42,171 nt of DNA from Paenibacillus sinensis (GTDB taxonomy: Bacteria > Bacillota > Bacilli > Paenibacillales > Paenibacillaceae). Where the stretch lies: contig NZ_JAHCMB010000037.1 of the NCBI RefSeq assembly GCF_019904155.1, positions 59,969 to 102,139 of the forward strand. The letters are read 5' to 3'. Positions 7,469 to 13,789 of the stretch are shown here, one piece after another (positions within the stretch are counted from its first letter, which is position 1; the number at the start of each line of letters is the position of its first letter). Below the pieces are notes generated by a model. The model was not told the origin of the DNA. It ran no database searches and was given only the letters and a program-made list of their open reading frames with translations. Made by a program: the position numbers and the translations under genes.

Positions 7469-7810
7469 ATGAAAGAAATCCCGAATTACATTGTCGCATC
7501 GCCCGGCCAGCATCTGCCGGTTAAGCAAATGGACCTTAAAGGCGAAGGGCTTGGATGGTTCGATCCGAACACCGGAGAAATTGCGATTGAGCAGGGATTG
7601 GACCCTGTGGGTAAACATCACATTTTGTTCCATGAGATGATTCACCTGGCGGCCGAGAAGATCGAGCAGGCCGGACTCGCCTCACCTCCATCAGAAGAGT
7701 TCGTCACCTACCTAACCGGCGCTCTGTTCCCGATGATCGTAATGTCCGGGTTGTGGGATGGAGTGAAGCCCGAAGAGGCGGCGGAGTTCTTCAGTACACC
7801 GGATGAATGA
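7469..7810 (+). CDS. HExxH zinc-metalloprotease-like phage protein
   Basis: 113 residues from ATG 7469 (AAGGGA 8 bases upstream); an ATGA-coupled start at 7415 would add an 18-residue NYS-repeat leader. The motif HEMIH (with ILF before and LAAEKI after, residues about 54-58) fits a zinc-protease active-site helix, and SEEFVTYLTGAL about 20 residues later supplies a plausible third ligand Glu. The layout resembles the small IrrE/ImmA-like peptidases of phages and ICEs, which cleave repressors, but the protein is only about a hundred residues and has no HTH. A role in lysogeny control or host takeover is inferred. Confidence 0.55.
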   Translation: MKEIPNYIVASPGQHLPVKQMDLKGEGLGWFDPNTGEIAIEQGLDPVGKHHILFHEMIHLAAEKIEQAGLASPPSEEFVTYLTGALFPMIVMSGLWDGVKPEEAAEFFSTPDE

Positions 7811-7830
7811 CGGTTGTCAAAATCGACTCA

Positions 7831-7863
7831 AATTATTCCGTAAATTATTCCAAAAATTATTCC
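7831..7863 (+). repeat. three AATTATTCC repeats, 12-bp period
   Basis: AATTATTCC occurs at 7831, 7843 and 7855, exactly 12 bp apart, and ends just before the GGGGAGG ribosome site of the next gene. A single further AATTATTCC lies at 7889. It matches the pair at 7433-7453. In the reading frame that continues from ATG 7807 it would encode NYSVNYSKNYS. The position directly before the ribosome site suggests protein binding to DNA or RNA. Confidence 0.5.
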
Positions 7864-7878
7864 TGGGGAGGTGGCGGC

Positions 7879-8112
7879 GTGCAAATGGAATTATTCCCGT
7901 CGCCAGAAGGTCCGGAAAGAGATAGTTCTAAAAATCCGATGATTCAGGTTTACGGTACCGGACCGAAGGATGCGACTTGTAAAGGCTGCCGGCACTTAGA
8001 GTCTTGGGGCAGTGCAAACACTTATTACAAATGCGGATTGCGAAAGAACACGCACGGACGAGCTACCGACCACAAGGTACGCTGGTCGGCATGCGGGAAG
8101 TACGCAAAGTAG
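7879..8112 (+). CDS. small cysteine-rich phage protein
   Basis: 77 residues starting at GTG 7879, selected because GGGGAGG sits 7 bases upstream; an in-frame ATG at 7807 (ATGA overlap with the previous stop) would prepend the NYS repeats. Cysteines in CKGCRHLE, YYKCGLR and WSACGKYAK make a four-Cys zinc-binding knuckle at about residues 34-73. Small zinc proteins like this are common in the early-to-late region of Firmicute phages and likely bind nucleic acid or protein. No named family recognised. Confidence 0.55.
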   Translation: MQMELFPSPEGPERDSSKNPMIQVYGTGPKDATCKGCRHLESWGSANTYYKCGLRKNTHGRATDHKVRWSACGKYAK

Positions 8113-8117
8113 AATTA

Positions 8118-8126
8118 TATTATTCC
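8118..8126 (+). repeat. single TATTATTCC copy before the membrane-protein gene
   Basis: TATTATTCC directly precedes the GGAGAGG ribosome site of the gene at 8138. Here the sequence lies outside any reading frame, right after the previous stop. This favours a DNA- or RNA-level function for the ATTATTCC family over a coding one. Confidence 0.4.
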
Positions 8127-8137
8127 GGAGAGGATGA

Positions 8138-8341
8138 ATGGCATTGAGAGATAACGATAACAAAGGGACGAGCGGGGGTATTGGATTCTTCGGATTGCTT
8201 GCGATCGTCTTTATAACATTAAAATTGACTGGCGTTATTACTTGGAACTGGTGGCTGGTCTTGCTGCCTCTCTGGGGGCCGTTCGCAATAGCCGCCGTCG
8301 TGCTGGTCGTGGTAGTGATTGTTAAGGCTATAGTGGAGTAG
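8138..8341 (+). CDS. small two-helix membrane protein
   Basis: 67 residues after a GGAGAGG ribosome site. A charged, Gly-rich start (LRDNDNKGTSGG) precedes two membrane helices, about 15-32 (IGFFGLLAIVFITLKLTG) and 38-64 (WWLVLLPLWGPFAIAAVVLVVV). I have seen very similar phage proteins labelled 'transmembrane Fragile-X-F protein'; the name reflects similarity only and no activity is known. A hairpin follows the gene and may end the early transcript. Confidence 0.65.
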   Translation: MALRDNDNKGTSGGIGFFGLLAIVFITLKLTGVITWNWWLVLLPLWGPFAIAAVVLVVVVIVKAIVE

Positions 8342-8352
8342 ACACAACGAAA

Positions 8353-8382
8353 CCCCTGCAATCCTTGGCGGGCGCGCAGGGG
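8353..8382 (+). terminator. hairpin ending the early operon (possible terminator)
   Basis: CCCCTGC (8353-8359) pairs with GCAGGGG (8376-8382) across a 16-base loop, just after the membrane-protein gene and before the late regulator. The downstream CCTTCATC is a poor U-tract, so termination may be weak or the hairpin may instead stabilise the mRNA. Confidence 0.45.
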
Positions 8383-8439
8383 CCTTCATCAAACGTACGT
8401 TCCTCTCAACATATTACCATATAAAGGGGAATGAGGGGA

Positions 8440-8934
8440 ATGGCAGTGGCAGAGTGGGAAGAGGGCGTATTGTTCCCGGAGGCAAGCGAAGCGGAAATTG
8501 CAAAAACCAAGTTCCTCTTAGGGAAATATAAGAGCATGCGGTTACTGATGGACGATTACGAGAAGCATCGGGAGGACCTGGAGCAGGTTGCTATTGACGG
8601 TGAAGTGGCCCGGCGGATTGATCAGGAAGATTTACACGCAGACAAGACGGCCAATGCGGTCATTCTGGCCGAGAAACGGCGCTGGGTATATGAGCAGTAC
8701 CGTTACCGGGAAACGGCCCTTGTGCGGGCGTACAGCCTCATTCTGAGTGAGGACGTGAAGAGGGCAATCCAACATCGGTACTTTGACGGCCATTCCTTGA
8801 AGGAGACATGCCTGTTCTTTGGCTACTATGAAAAGAGCAGCACAATCCGCAGCTGGGTGGATAAGGGAATCGTCGCGATCGCAAACAACCTGAAACTGCT
8901 CGGTTTCTTCGATAAGGACGCCGAGCAGTTTTGA
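8440..8934 (+). CDS. ArpU/RinA-type late transcription regulator (sigma-like)
   Basis: 164 residues from ATG 8440 (AAAGGGG 10 bases upstream; ATG 8431 and GTG 8446 are alternatives). An acidic N-terminus leads to helices KTKFLLGKYKSMRLLMDDYE. The C-terminal third, VKRAIQHRYFDGHSLKETCLF then EKSSTIRSWVDKGIVAIANNL, resembles a sigma region 4 helix-turn-helix. Proteins of this size and place (between early genes and terminase) are the ArpU-like activators that turn on packaging and structural genes. The gene is followed, four bases after its stop, by a striking phased repeat array and an extended -10, which are the obvious binding site and target promoter. Confidence 0.7.
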   Translation: MAVAEWEEGVLFPEASEAEIAKTKFLLGKYKSMRLLMDDYEKHREDLEQVAIDGEVARRIDQEDLHADKTANAVILAEKRRWVYEQYRYRETALVRAYSLILSEDVKRAIQHRYFDGHSLKETCLFFGYYEKSSTIRSWVDKGIVAIANNLKLLGFFDKDAEQF

Positions 8935-8937
8935 GTT

Positions 8938-9013
8938 AGCACTTTTCTGGCACTTTTTTAGCACTTTTCTAGCACAATTCTGGCACCAAAATAGCACTTT
9001 CCCATGATACTAT
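8938..9013 (+). promoter_or_regulatory. late promoter: six GCAC boxes at 11-bp spacing plus extended -10
   Basis: GCAC occurs at 8939, 8950, 8961, 8972, 8983 and 8994: six copies exactly 11 bp apart, mostly written (A/G)GCACTTTTCT. All would face the same side of the helix. TGATACTAT at 9005-9013 follows and fits an extended -10 (TG-n-TACTAT) with no good -35. This is the architecture of an activator-dependent promoter. The activator is most likely the regulator encoded immediately upstream, and the driven unit is the late operon. Confidence 0.7.
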
Positions 9014-9025
9014 GAGAGCGTGGAA

Positions 9026-9229
9026 ATGAAGCGAGAGGTGACAAGCGTCTGCAACGGTGATACGGTCACGTTCCTACGTGGTCCAGTTGTTGCGGGCGCA
9101 TCACATATAAGCCGTATTGCTCCCGGCTACAGGAGCAGCATAGCCGAGCGCTCACGGCGAAATGAGCGCATGAAGCGGTATGCTGGCAACGTCCTGGTGG
9201 CGTTAGGCGGCATACTGTTTTCTATTTGA
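9026..9229 (+). CDS. doubtful small ORF after the late promoter
   Basis: A frame of 67 residues opens at ATG 9026 (or GTG 9020), only about 15 bases after the predicted -10, so the transcript would have almost no leader, and there is no good ribosome site. The product is basic (RSSIAERSRRNERMKRY) with a hydrophobic end (AGNVLVALGGILFSI) that could be one membrane helix. It may equally be untranslated leader of the late mRNA. Confidence 0.3.
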   Translation: MKREVTSVCNGDTVTFLRGPVVAGASHISRIAPGYRSSIAERSRRNERMKRYAGNVLVALGGILFSI

Positions 9230-9246
9230 TTAAAGGAGCGCTGCCT

Positions 9247-9426
9247 GTGTGGGTCAAACAAGACAACGGAAAACATAAGCATCCTGTCGAAGGATATTGC
9301 GCGATCTGCAATGACCCGGAACCAACGAAGCATACAATCCTTAAAGCATCGTTCTGTCAGACCTGTTGGGATTTGATGCTCAAAGGCAACGACGAGGAAT
9401 TAAGCAAGCGCATCGTATGGGATTGA
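9247..9426 (+). CDS. small zinc-ribbon protein
   Basis: 59 residues from GTG 9247 with TAAAGGAG 9 bases before it. CAIC at about residues 20-23 and CQTC at about 40-43 form a typical two-knuckle zinc ribbon, with the polar N-terminus WVKQDNGKHKHPVEGY. A nucleic-acid or protein-binding role is likely; I do not recognise a named family. The stop codon lies inside the left end of a 25-bp near-palindromic repeat that recurs after the endolysin gene. Confidence 0.55.
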   Translation: MWVKQDNGKHKHPVEGYCAICNDPEPTKHTILKASFCQTCWDLMLKGNDEELSKRIVWD

Positions 9427-9449
9427 TATTCCCAAGCGCTTGCGAATTT
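9425..9449 (+). repeat. 25-bp near-palindromic element, copy 1
   Basis: The element begins at the stop codon of the zinc-ribbon gene with GATATTCCCAAGCG and ends CGAATTT. The core TTCCCAAGCGCTTGCGAA is nearly its own reverse complement. Its inverted partner at 31130-31154 agrees at 23 of 25 positions. It lies 12 bases before the start codon of the DUF3797 gene and takes in its upstream region up to the ribosome site. Confidence 0.6.
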
Positions 9450-9460
9450 GGAGGGGTTCC

Positions 9461-9622
9461 ATGAAACTGATCGAAGCATTACGGTTACAGAAGGAGTATG
9501 TTGTATGTCCTGAGTGCGGTAATGAACACATCGGCAATGGGGAAGGGGCGCTCCTAATCGAAGACGATACATTCACACGGACATGTAAATGCGGATGGAG
9601 TGTAACAGTCAAGGCGAGCTGA
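9461..9622 (+). CDS. DUF3797-family zinc protein
   Basis: 53 residues after a strong GGAGGGG site. The pattern KLIEALRLQKEYVVCPECGN, then GNGEGALLIEDDTFTRTCKCGW is the one I know as DUF3797: a small phage/Firmicute protein with a CxxC...CxC metal site (about residues 17-20 and 45-47). Biochemical role unknown; probably a zinc-stabilised nucleic-acid binder. It follows the other zinc-ribbon gene in the same short transcription unit. Confidence 0.7.
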   Translation: MKLIEALRLQKEYVVCPECGNEHIGNGEGALLIEDDTFTRTCKCGWSVTVKAS

Positions 9623-9639
9623 GTCCGGTCAAGAAGTGA

Positions 9640-9660
9640 CTTTACATTTTCCGTGTAAAG
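9640..9660. repeat. 7-bp inverted repeat (CTTTACA / TGTAAAG)
   Basis: CTTTACA, seven bases, TGTAAAG: a perfect dyad 18 bases after the DUF3797 stop. The right arm recurs as CTGTAAAG at about 9684 with similar flanking ATTT. There is no U-tract, so it looks more like an operator or RNA structure than a terminator. The 158 bases from 9623 to 9780 hold no other gene. Confidence 0.35.
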
Positions 9661-9780
9661 CAATTTGCCTAAAACGTGATGTTCTGTAAAGTGATTTCCT
9701 GTATATGGGATATTGGTTGCAAAATCCGCCGCAATTTCGCATTTGGTTGCCGAGACGATTGTCAAGGCAGGGGAGAGATC

Positions 9781-9951
9781 ATGAACAATCGTATATGCAA
9801 ACTACAGTCTATGGATGCAGTAGACCATTGGACAGTAGCTGAACGCGGAGAACAACTCATTAAGAAGATCGACAAACGCCTAATCAGGCGGAAACGGCGA
9901 TCCATTGAAAAACAGCAGAGTATTCGAGAAATCAAAGAGGCAAGCGTGTAA
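9781..9951 (+). CDS. small basic helical protein
   Basis: 56 residues after AGGGGAGAG. A neutral N-terminus (MNNRICKLQSMDAVDHWTVA) leads into a very basic, Lys/Arg-rich helix (KKIDKRLIRRKRRSIEKQQ) that would bind nucleic acid or acidic partners. No motif or family recognised. It belongs to the run of tiny genes between the late promoter and the packaging genes. Confidence 0.45.
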   Translation: MNNRICKLQSMDAVDHWTVAERGEQLIKKIDKRLIRRKRRSIEKQQSIREIKEASV

Positions 9952-9995
9952 GCAAGGAAACATTTCCTTAAAAGAGTCGCCAATACGGAGGTGCC

Positions 9996-10082
9996 ATGTG
10001 GATTTTGTATTTGTGGAATTTCGTTAAAGGAAGCGGTGAGTTCGTTTGGTGGCTAACGCAAGTATTGATCGGCAGGGAATAG
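9996..10082 (+). CDS. possible 28-residue membrane peptide
   Basis: ATG at 9996 follows GGAGGTGCC (a slightly short spacing) and encodes a Trp-rich hydrophobic peptide (MWILYLWNFVKGSGEFVWWL, then TQVLIGRE). The size and composition would suit a small membrane peptide. The stop is one base before the terminator at 10084, which argues that it is the last gene of this unit. The 14-base sequence around its ribosome site (GTCGCCAATACGGA) recurs in that terminator. Confidence 0.4.
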   Translation: MWILYLWNFVKGSGEFVWWLTQVLIGRE

Positions 10083-10083
10083 G

Positions 10084-10106
10084 GTCGCCAATACGGCGGC
10101 TTTTTT
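10084..10106 (+). terminator. rho-independent terminator
   Basis: GTCGCC (10084-10089), loop AATAC, GGCGGC (10095-10100), then TTTTTT. The 6-bp stem (one G-U pair) with a clean U-run is a standard intrinsic terminator at the end of the tiny-gene cluster. Confidence 0.75.
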
Positions 10107-10130
10107 ATTTTGCAGGAAGGGTGACAATGA

Positions 10131-10622
10131 ATGGGGCTTCTCAAAAGGATTATTAAGGCGTTTGAATCTCCTACCGACACATTTCACTGCTATCACTGCG
10201 GTAAGAAGTACCCAGGAAGACACTGTCATCAGTGCACGGATAAGAATCCGAAGGGCACATACTATGATAAACATGGCTACCCTTGCAAGCCTACGATAAG
10301 AATACCAACGCCTATGATTTCTCCGGGAAGGAGCTGCAAGATAGCATTCACTACCAACTTTAATTATTACGTCAAAGTGAAGGTGACTGAGTACGGAGAA
10401 CAGATATTAAGGTCGCAACGAGAGGAGATAAACCTGGAACTAATAGAGGGGGGAGGTTCTCCATTCGGTCCGTATGAATTGAAAGTTGACGACGATGGTT
10501 ATACGACGTTTCAAATCTGGGACCTTATGAAACGCTTTGGAAACCATTTTGAACTTGGTAAACCGGAGCCAATCAAAGGGGATATGATCTTCTTGGACGC
10601 TCAATTATTCGAGAAAGGGTGA
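10131..10622 (+). CDS. zinc-knuckle phage protein of unknown function
   Basis: 163 residues, ATG after GGAAGGGTG. Two cysteine pairs near the N-terminus, CYHCG (about residues 21-25) and CHQC (about 33-36), form a zinc ribbon. A beta-rich domain follows, with many polar and aromatic residues (YYVKVKVTEYGEQIL and FGPYELKVDDDGYTTFQIW). It has no recognised family. It is the first gene after the terminator at 10084 and precedes the packaging region by two genes, so it may be made at a different time from its left neighbours. Confidence 0.5.
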   Translation: MGLLKRIIKAFESPTDTFHCYHCGKKYPGRHCHQCTDKNPKGTYYDKHGYPCKPTIRIPTPMISPGRSCKIAFTTNFNYYVKVKVTEYGEQILRSQREEINLELIEGGGSPFGPYELKVDDDGYTTFQIWDLMKRFGNHFELGKPEPIKGDMIFLDAQLFEKG

Positions 10623-10627
10623 AGAAC

Positions 10628-10891
10628 GTGAGTGTAAGTGGATTAACCGCAACAATCAACATCCTGAACATCGATCAAATATCTGAGGTTATCGGCATTG
10701 CTAAAGGGATGGTAGAGGACGAACGGATTCCTGCCGAAGTCCGCGAGGAGTATATGGATCGCTTCCTGTCCATCCAATGGGAATCGGGCGAACAGGAATT
10801 CGAAGAAGATTTTAAGAGTGTCAGTCAGGAGATCCAAACAGTCAGGGAGCAAATGGAGAAGCGACACCGCCGGCTGCTATCAAATGACTAG
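10628..10891 (+). CDS. small acidic phage protein
   Basis: 87 residues from GTG 10628, chosen because GAAAGGG lies 8 bases upstream; GTG 10619, overlapping the previous stop, is the other option. The sequence is acidic and helical (VIGIAKGMVEDERIPAEVRE, then SVSQEIQTVREQMEKRHRRL), so it is probably a coiled-coil protein. No motif. It directly precedes the HNH endonuclease gene. Confidence 0.45.
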   Translation: MSVSGLTATINILNIDQISEVIGIAKGMVEDERIPAEVREEYMDRFLSIQWESGEQEFEEDFKSVSQEIQTVREQMEKRHRRLLSND

Positions 10892-10934
10892 CTATGCCGA
10901 ACAGACCAAAGCGCCCATGTGGCGGTGATGTGCA

Positions 10935-11300
10935 ATGCCTCTAAAGAAGTTCTGTCGGAAGGCAGGGTGTTCCAACCTAACAGATGGAGAGCCTTACTGT
11001 ACAGACCATCAAGGCGAGCGATGGGGCTATGATCGAGACAGAGGCACGGCGACAGAGCGAGGGTACGGACGCAAATGGCAGGTAGCTCGCGCCCGCTTCC
11101 TTCGCTTGCATCCAATCTGTACGGAGTGTGAGCGCAAGGGCAAGGTCACAGCCTCGAATGTTGTTGACCATATCGTTCCGCATAAGGGCGACCCGGTGCT
11201 GTTCTGGGACGAGAACAATTGGCAAGCGTTATGTACTCCATGTCATAGCCGCAAGACCGTTCAACAGGATGGAGGATTTGGCAATCCAGTAAGGGGGTAG
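10935..11300 (+). CDS. HNH endonuclease of the packaging module
   Basis: 121 residues. It starts with a zinc-type CRKAGCSNL...YCTDH and continues into the HNH fold: VVDHIVPH (about residues 75-83), LFWDENNWQALCTPCHSRKT (about 89-108). The paired Cys (CTEC, CTPC) hold the structural zinc, and the DH and H-S-R-K-T residues form the ββα-metal site. HNH nucleases next to P27/HK97-type terminases are needed for cutting at cos in several Firmicute and enteric phages. The gene ends at the G-rich stretch proposed as the cos region. Confidence 0.85.
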   Translation: MPLKKFCRKAGCSNLTDGEPYCTDHQGERWGYDRDRGTATERGYGRKWQVARARFLRLHPICTECERKGKVTASNVVDHIVPHKGDPVLFWDENNWQALCTPCHSRKTVQQDGGFGNPVRG

Positions 11301-11350
11301 GGGGGTAAAATCTCTAAAAATTGTAATAATTGAAGACCGCCGCCCCCTTT
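11292..11350. other. candidate cos region
   Basis: Between the HNH and small-terminase genes lies a gene-free stretch of about 100 bases. It holds GGGGGTAGGGGGG, then an AT-rich run, then GACCGCCGCCCCC. The placement beside HNH and terminase, and the G-rich/C-rich blocks around an AT-rich centre, fit a packaging site cut by an HNH-terminase complex. The exact nick positions cannot be read from the sequence. Confidence 0.4.
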
Positions 11351-11403
11351 ATTCGCGTAAAAATTCGTTTTTTGAAATTTTCAGGACTTTGGAGGTGACC
11401 TAG

Positions 11404-12027
11404 ATGGGCAGGAACGCAAAACCAATCGGCCTGCACATCGCCGAGGGCAATCCGAACCGATTGACAAGAGAACAACTGCGGCAGAGGCAGGAGGGCGAAG
11501 TAAAGCTCGGCAAAACAGAGCTGGAAAAGCTGAAACCTCCGGCATTTGTGAAGGATGATGTCGTGGCATTTTCCCATTGGAAGCAATGTTTGAAGGAGTA
11601 CAAAGAAGCTGCGAAGCAGGACGTTAACCTTTTGACCAGCTCGGATGTTGGCCTGCTGGCAATGTATTGCAGGACCTATTCGGAATATGAAAAGCTGCTA
11701 AAACAGTATCAGAGACTGGAGCGGATCGCCGTTGAAGATCACGTTTTTGATGAGTATTTTCAGGAAATCGTTCGAAACGCGGAGGCGCGAGAGCAGGATG
11801 TCAACGAATACGGATTCCGGGCACAGAAATACTTATCTCAGCTCGCCTCCATAGAGGGAGTGCTAAAAATCGAGACGGCTATTAATAAGAAAATGGACAT
11901 GCTGCTTAAAATGCAGGACCGCCTATTCTTGAACCCACTTTCCAAGGTCAAAAATGTACCGAAGCCGAAGGCGAAAGAAACGGCTCCAGGTAAGTTCGGC
12001 AGGTTCGGTGGCGGCCGTGGTGGATAA
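11404..12027 (+). CDS. terS: terminase small subunit, P27 family
   Basis: 207 residues, ATG after GGAGGTGACC. The start (GRNAKPIGLHIAEGNPNRLTREQLRQR) and the helical core with LLAMYCRTYSEYEKL are typical of the P27-type small terminase subunits, which recognise the packaging site and load the large subunit. A basic/Gly tail (GKFGRFGGGRGG) ends the protein. It overlaps the large subunit gene, as usual for this pair, and sits right after the HNH nuclease, forming the packaging module. Confidence 0.85.
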   Translation: MGRNAKPIGLHIAEGNPNRLTREQLRQRQEGEVKLGKTELEKLKPPAFVKDDVVAFSHWKQCLKEYKEAAKQDVNLLTSSDVGLLAMYCRTYSEYEKLLKQYQRLERIAVEDHVFDEYFQEIVRNAEAREQDVNEYGFRAQKYLSQLASIEGVLKIETAINKKMDMLLKMQDRLFLNPLSKVKNVPKPKAKETAPGKFGRFGGGRGG

Positions 12028-13783
12028 TCCGCAAATATACCCATATAACACGGTTGCCGAGATAGACCGGGTGACGGCGTATGCACTGGAGGTTGTTTCA
12101 GGTCGGATCATCGCAGGCAAGACGCAGCGCCAGGCGTGCGAGCGGCACTTGAAGGACTTGGAACGTCAGGGTATGGAGGACTTCCCATACGTCTTTGACC
12201 CGGATAGAGCCCATGAGATTATCGAATTTGCTGAATCCTTAACGCTGGCCGAAGGGGAGGAGCCGGAGCCGCTCCGATTATGGGGCTTCCAGGACTTCAT
12301 ATTCGGGAGCTGGAACGGCTGGCTGACCTTAGATGGTTACCGCAGGTTCCGCACCTCCTATGTCCAAGTGGCTCGGCAGAATGGTAAATCTCTCGGGAAT
12401 GCGGTGCCGTCGCTGTATTACGGTAATTTCGACGGGTACAACTATCCACAGATATATTGCGCGGCCACGAAAGAGGACCAAGCGCGAATCGTTTTAAAGG
12501 AATGCCTGAAATTCATAAATGCCGATGCTGAATTGTCTGGGACGAAATACGAACCAGGTCTTTTTACGTCCAAAGAATACAAGAGTACAATTCTATGTAA
12601 TCTGACACGGGGAGAAATTAGGGCCATTGGGCGGGACACCGAAACAATTGACGGTTTCCGTCCTTATTACGCTTCCGTTGATGAATATCACAAGCATAAA
12701 ACCAATCAAATGTATAAGCTTCTTTCTGACGGACAGAAGAAGCTGAAACAATGCCTGACCTCAGTAATTACCACGGCTGGCTTTGACGTAAATTCACCGT
12801 GTTACGAATTGTACGAGTATTGCAAATTGATACTCTCTGCCCTTCATGTCGATGAAACGCAGTTCGTCTTTATCTGCGAGTTGGACAAAGGCGACGATAT
12901 TTGGGATGAATCCAACTGGCCGAAAGCCAACCCATTGTGGACCGAGCAGACATTGGAAAGTTTGCGCGCAGACGCTATAAAGGCTAAGAAGATGCAGGGA
13001 GCGGAACTGCGAAACTTTATGACCAAGTCACTGGATATCTGGGTGCAGTTCTCTGATACGCAGTACATGAACATGGAACACTGGAAAGCCTGCGCGTCGG
13101 AGACAACGCTGGAAGATATGGCTGGCAGAGAGTGTTACTTGGGCCTCGACCTTTCGTCCGGCGGCGACCTAACATCCGGAAATCTGGAGTTTCCGCTGGA
13201 TATAGACGAACAGCGAAAGTATTTCATTGACTCACACAGCTGGATTCCGGCGGCGCGAGTTGCCGAGCATGTCAAAACGGACGGGGCACCCTATGATATG
13301 TGGATTCGTGAAGGCTTGCTTACGCCGACAGAAACGATGGGCGGGGTCAAGACGGACTACAAATACATCCTGGCCTATTACCGGGAACTGATCAAAAAAC
13401 ATAATTTCAAGCTAAAAGGCATCGCTTATGACCCACATAATGCGGATGCCTTTTTGTCTGACCTGGAAGAGTTTGGCGTCCCACTCGTTGAGATTGTCCA
13501 GTCGGCGCGCAGCCTTAACGATTCTACGGTGGATTTCCGGCTGGAAACGGAGGCCGGGAACGTCATCTATGATCGTAGAAACAAACTGCTGACCTGGTCG
13601 ATGGCTAACGCCAAGACGGTCAGCAACAGTTTTGGTGAAATTAAGATCGACAAGGACCCAAGAGCAAAAGCAAAACGCATCGACCCGGTTGACTCGGTTA
13701 TTGACAGTCACAAGCTAACGCTGTCCATGGCATCGAAAAACAAACGCTCCATTTACGAGGATCGGGGCGTTCGTACTCTATAG
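12017..13783 (+). CDS. terL: terminase large subunit
   Basis: 588 residues from GTG 12017, which overlaps the small-subunit stop; the frame continues to ATG 11954, so the start is uncertain. N-terminal ATPase: ARQNGKS (about residues 119-125) is the Walker A of this terminase group and YASVDEYH the Walker B. C-terminal RNase H-like nuclease: YLGLDLSSGGDLT supplies the first Asp, AYDPHNADAF and PVDSVIDSH further acidic residues. It cuts concatemeric DNA and pumps it into the prohead through the portal encoded next. A complete, normal-length subunit. Confidence 0.9.
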   Translation: MVDNPQIYPYNTVAEIDRVTAYALEVVSGRIIAGKTQRQACERHLKDLERQGMEDFPYVFDPDRAHEIIEFAESLTLAEGEEPEPLRLWGFQDFIFGSWNGWLTLDGYRRFRTSYVQVARQNGKSLGNAVPSLYYGNFDGYNYPQIYCAATKEDQARIVLKECLKFINADAELSGTKYEPGLFTSKEYKSTILCNLTRGEIRAIGRDTETIDGFRPYYASVDEYHKHKTNQMYKLLSDGQKKLKQCLTSVITTAGFDVNSPCYELYEYCKLILSALHVDETQFVFICELDKGDDIWDESNWPKANPLWTEQTLESLRADAIKAKKMQGAELRNFMTKSLDIWVQFSDTQYMNMEHWKACASETTLEDMAGRECYLGLDLSSGGDLTSGNLEFPLDIDEQRKYFIDSHSWIPAARVAEHVKTDGAPYDMWIREGLLTPTETMGGVKTDYKYILAYYRELIKKHNFKLKGIAYDPHNADAFLSDLEEFGVPLVEIVQSARSLNDSTVDFRLETEAGNVIYDRRNKLLTWSMANAKTVSNSFGEIKIDKDPRAKAKRIDPVDSVIDSHKLTLSMASKNKRSIYEDRGVRTL

Positions 13784-13789
13784 AAGGAG

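Noticed and set aside
8938..9000. CRISPR-like array
   Set aside because: Repeat units are 11 bp with no spacers of normal size and no cas genes.
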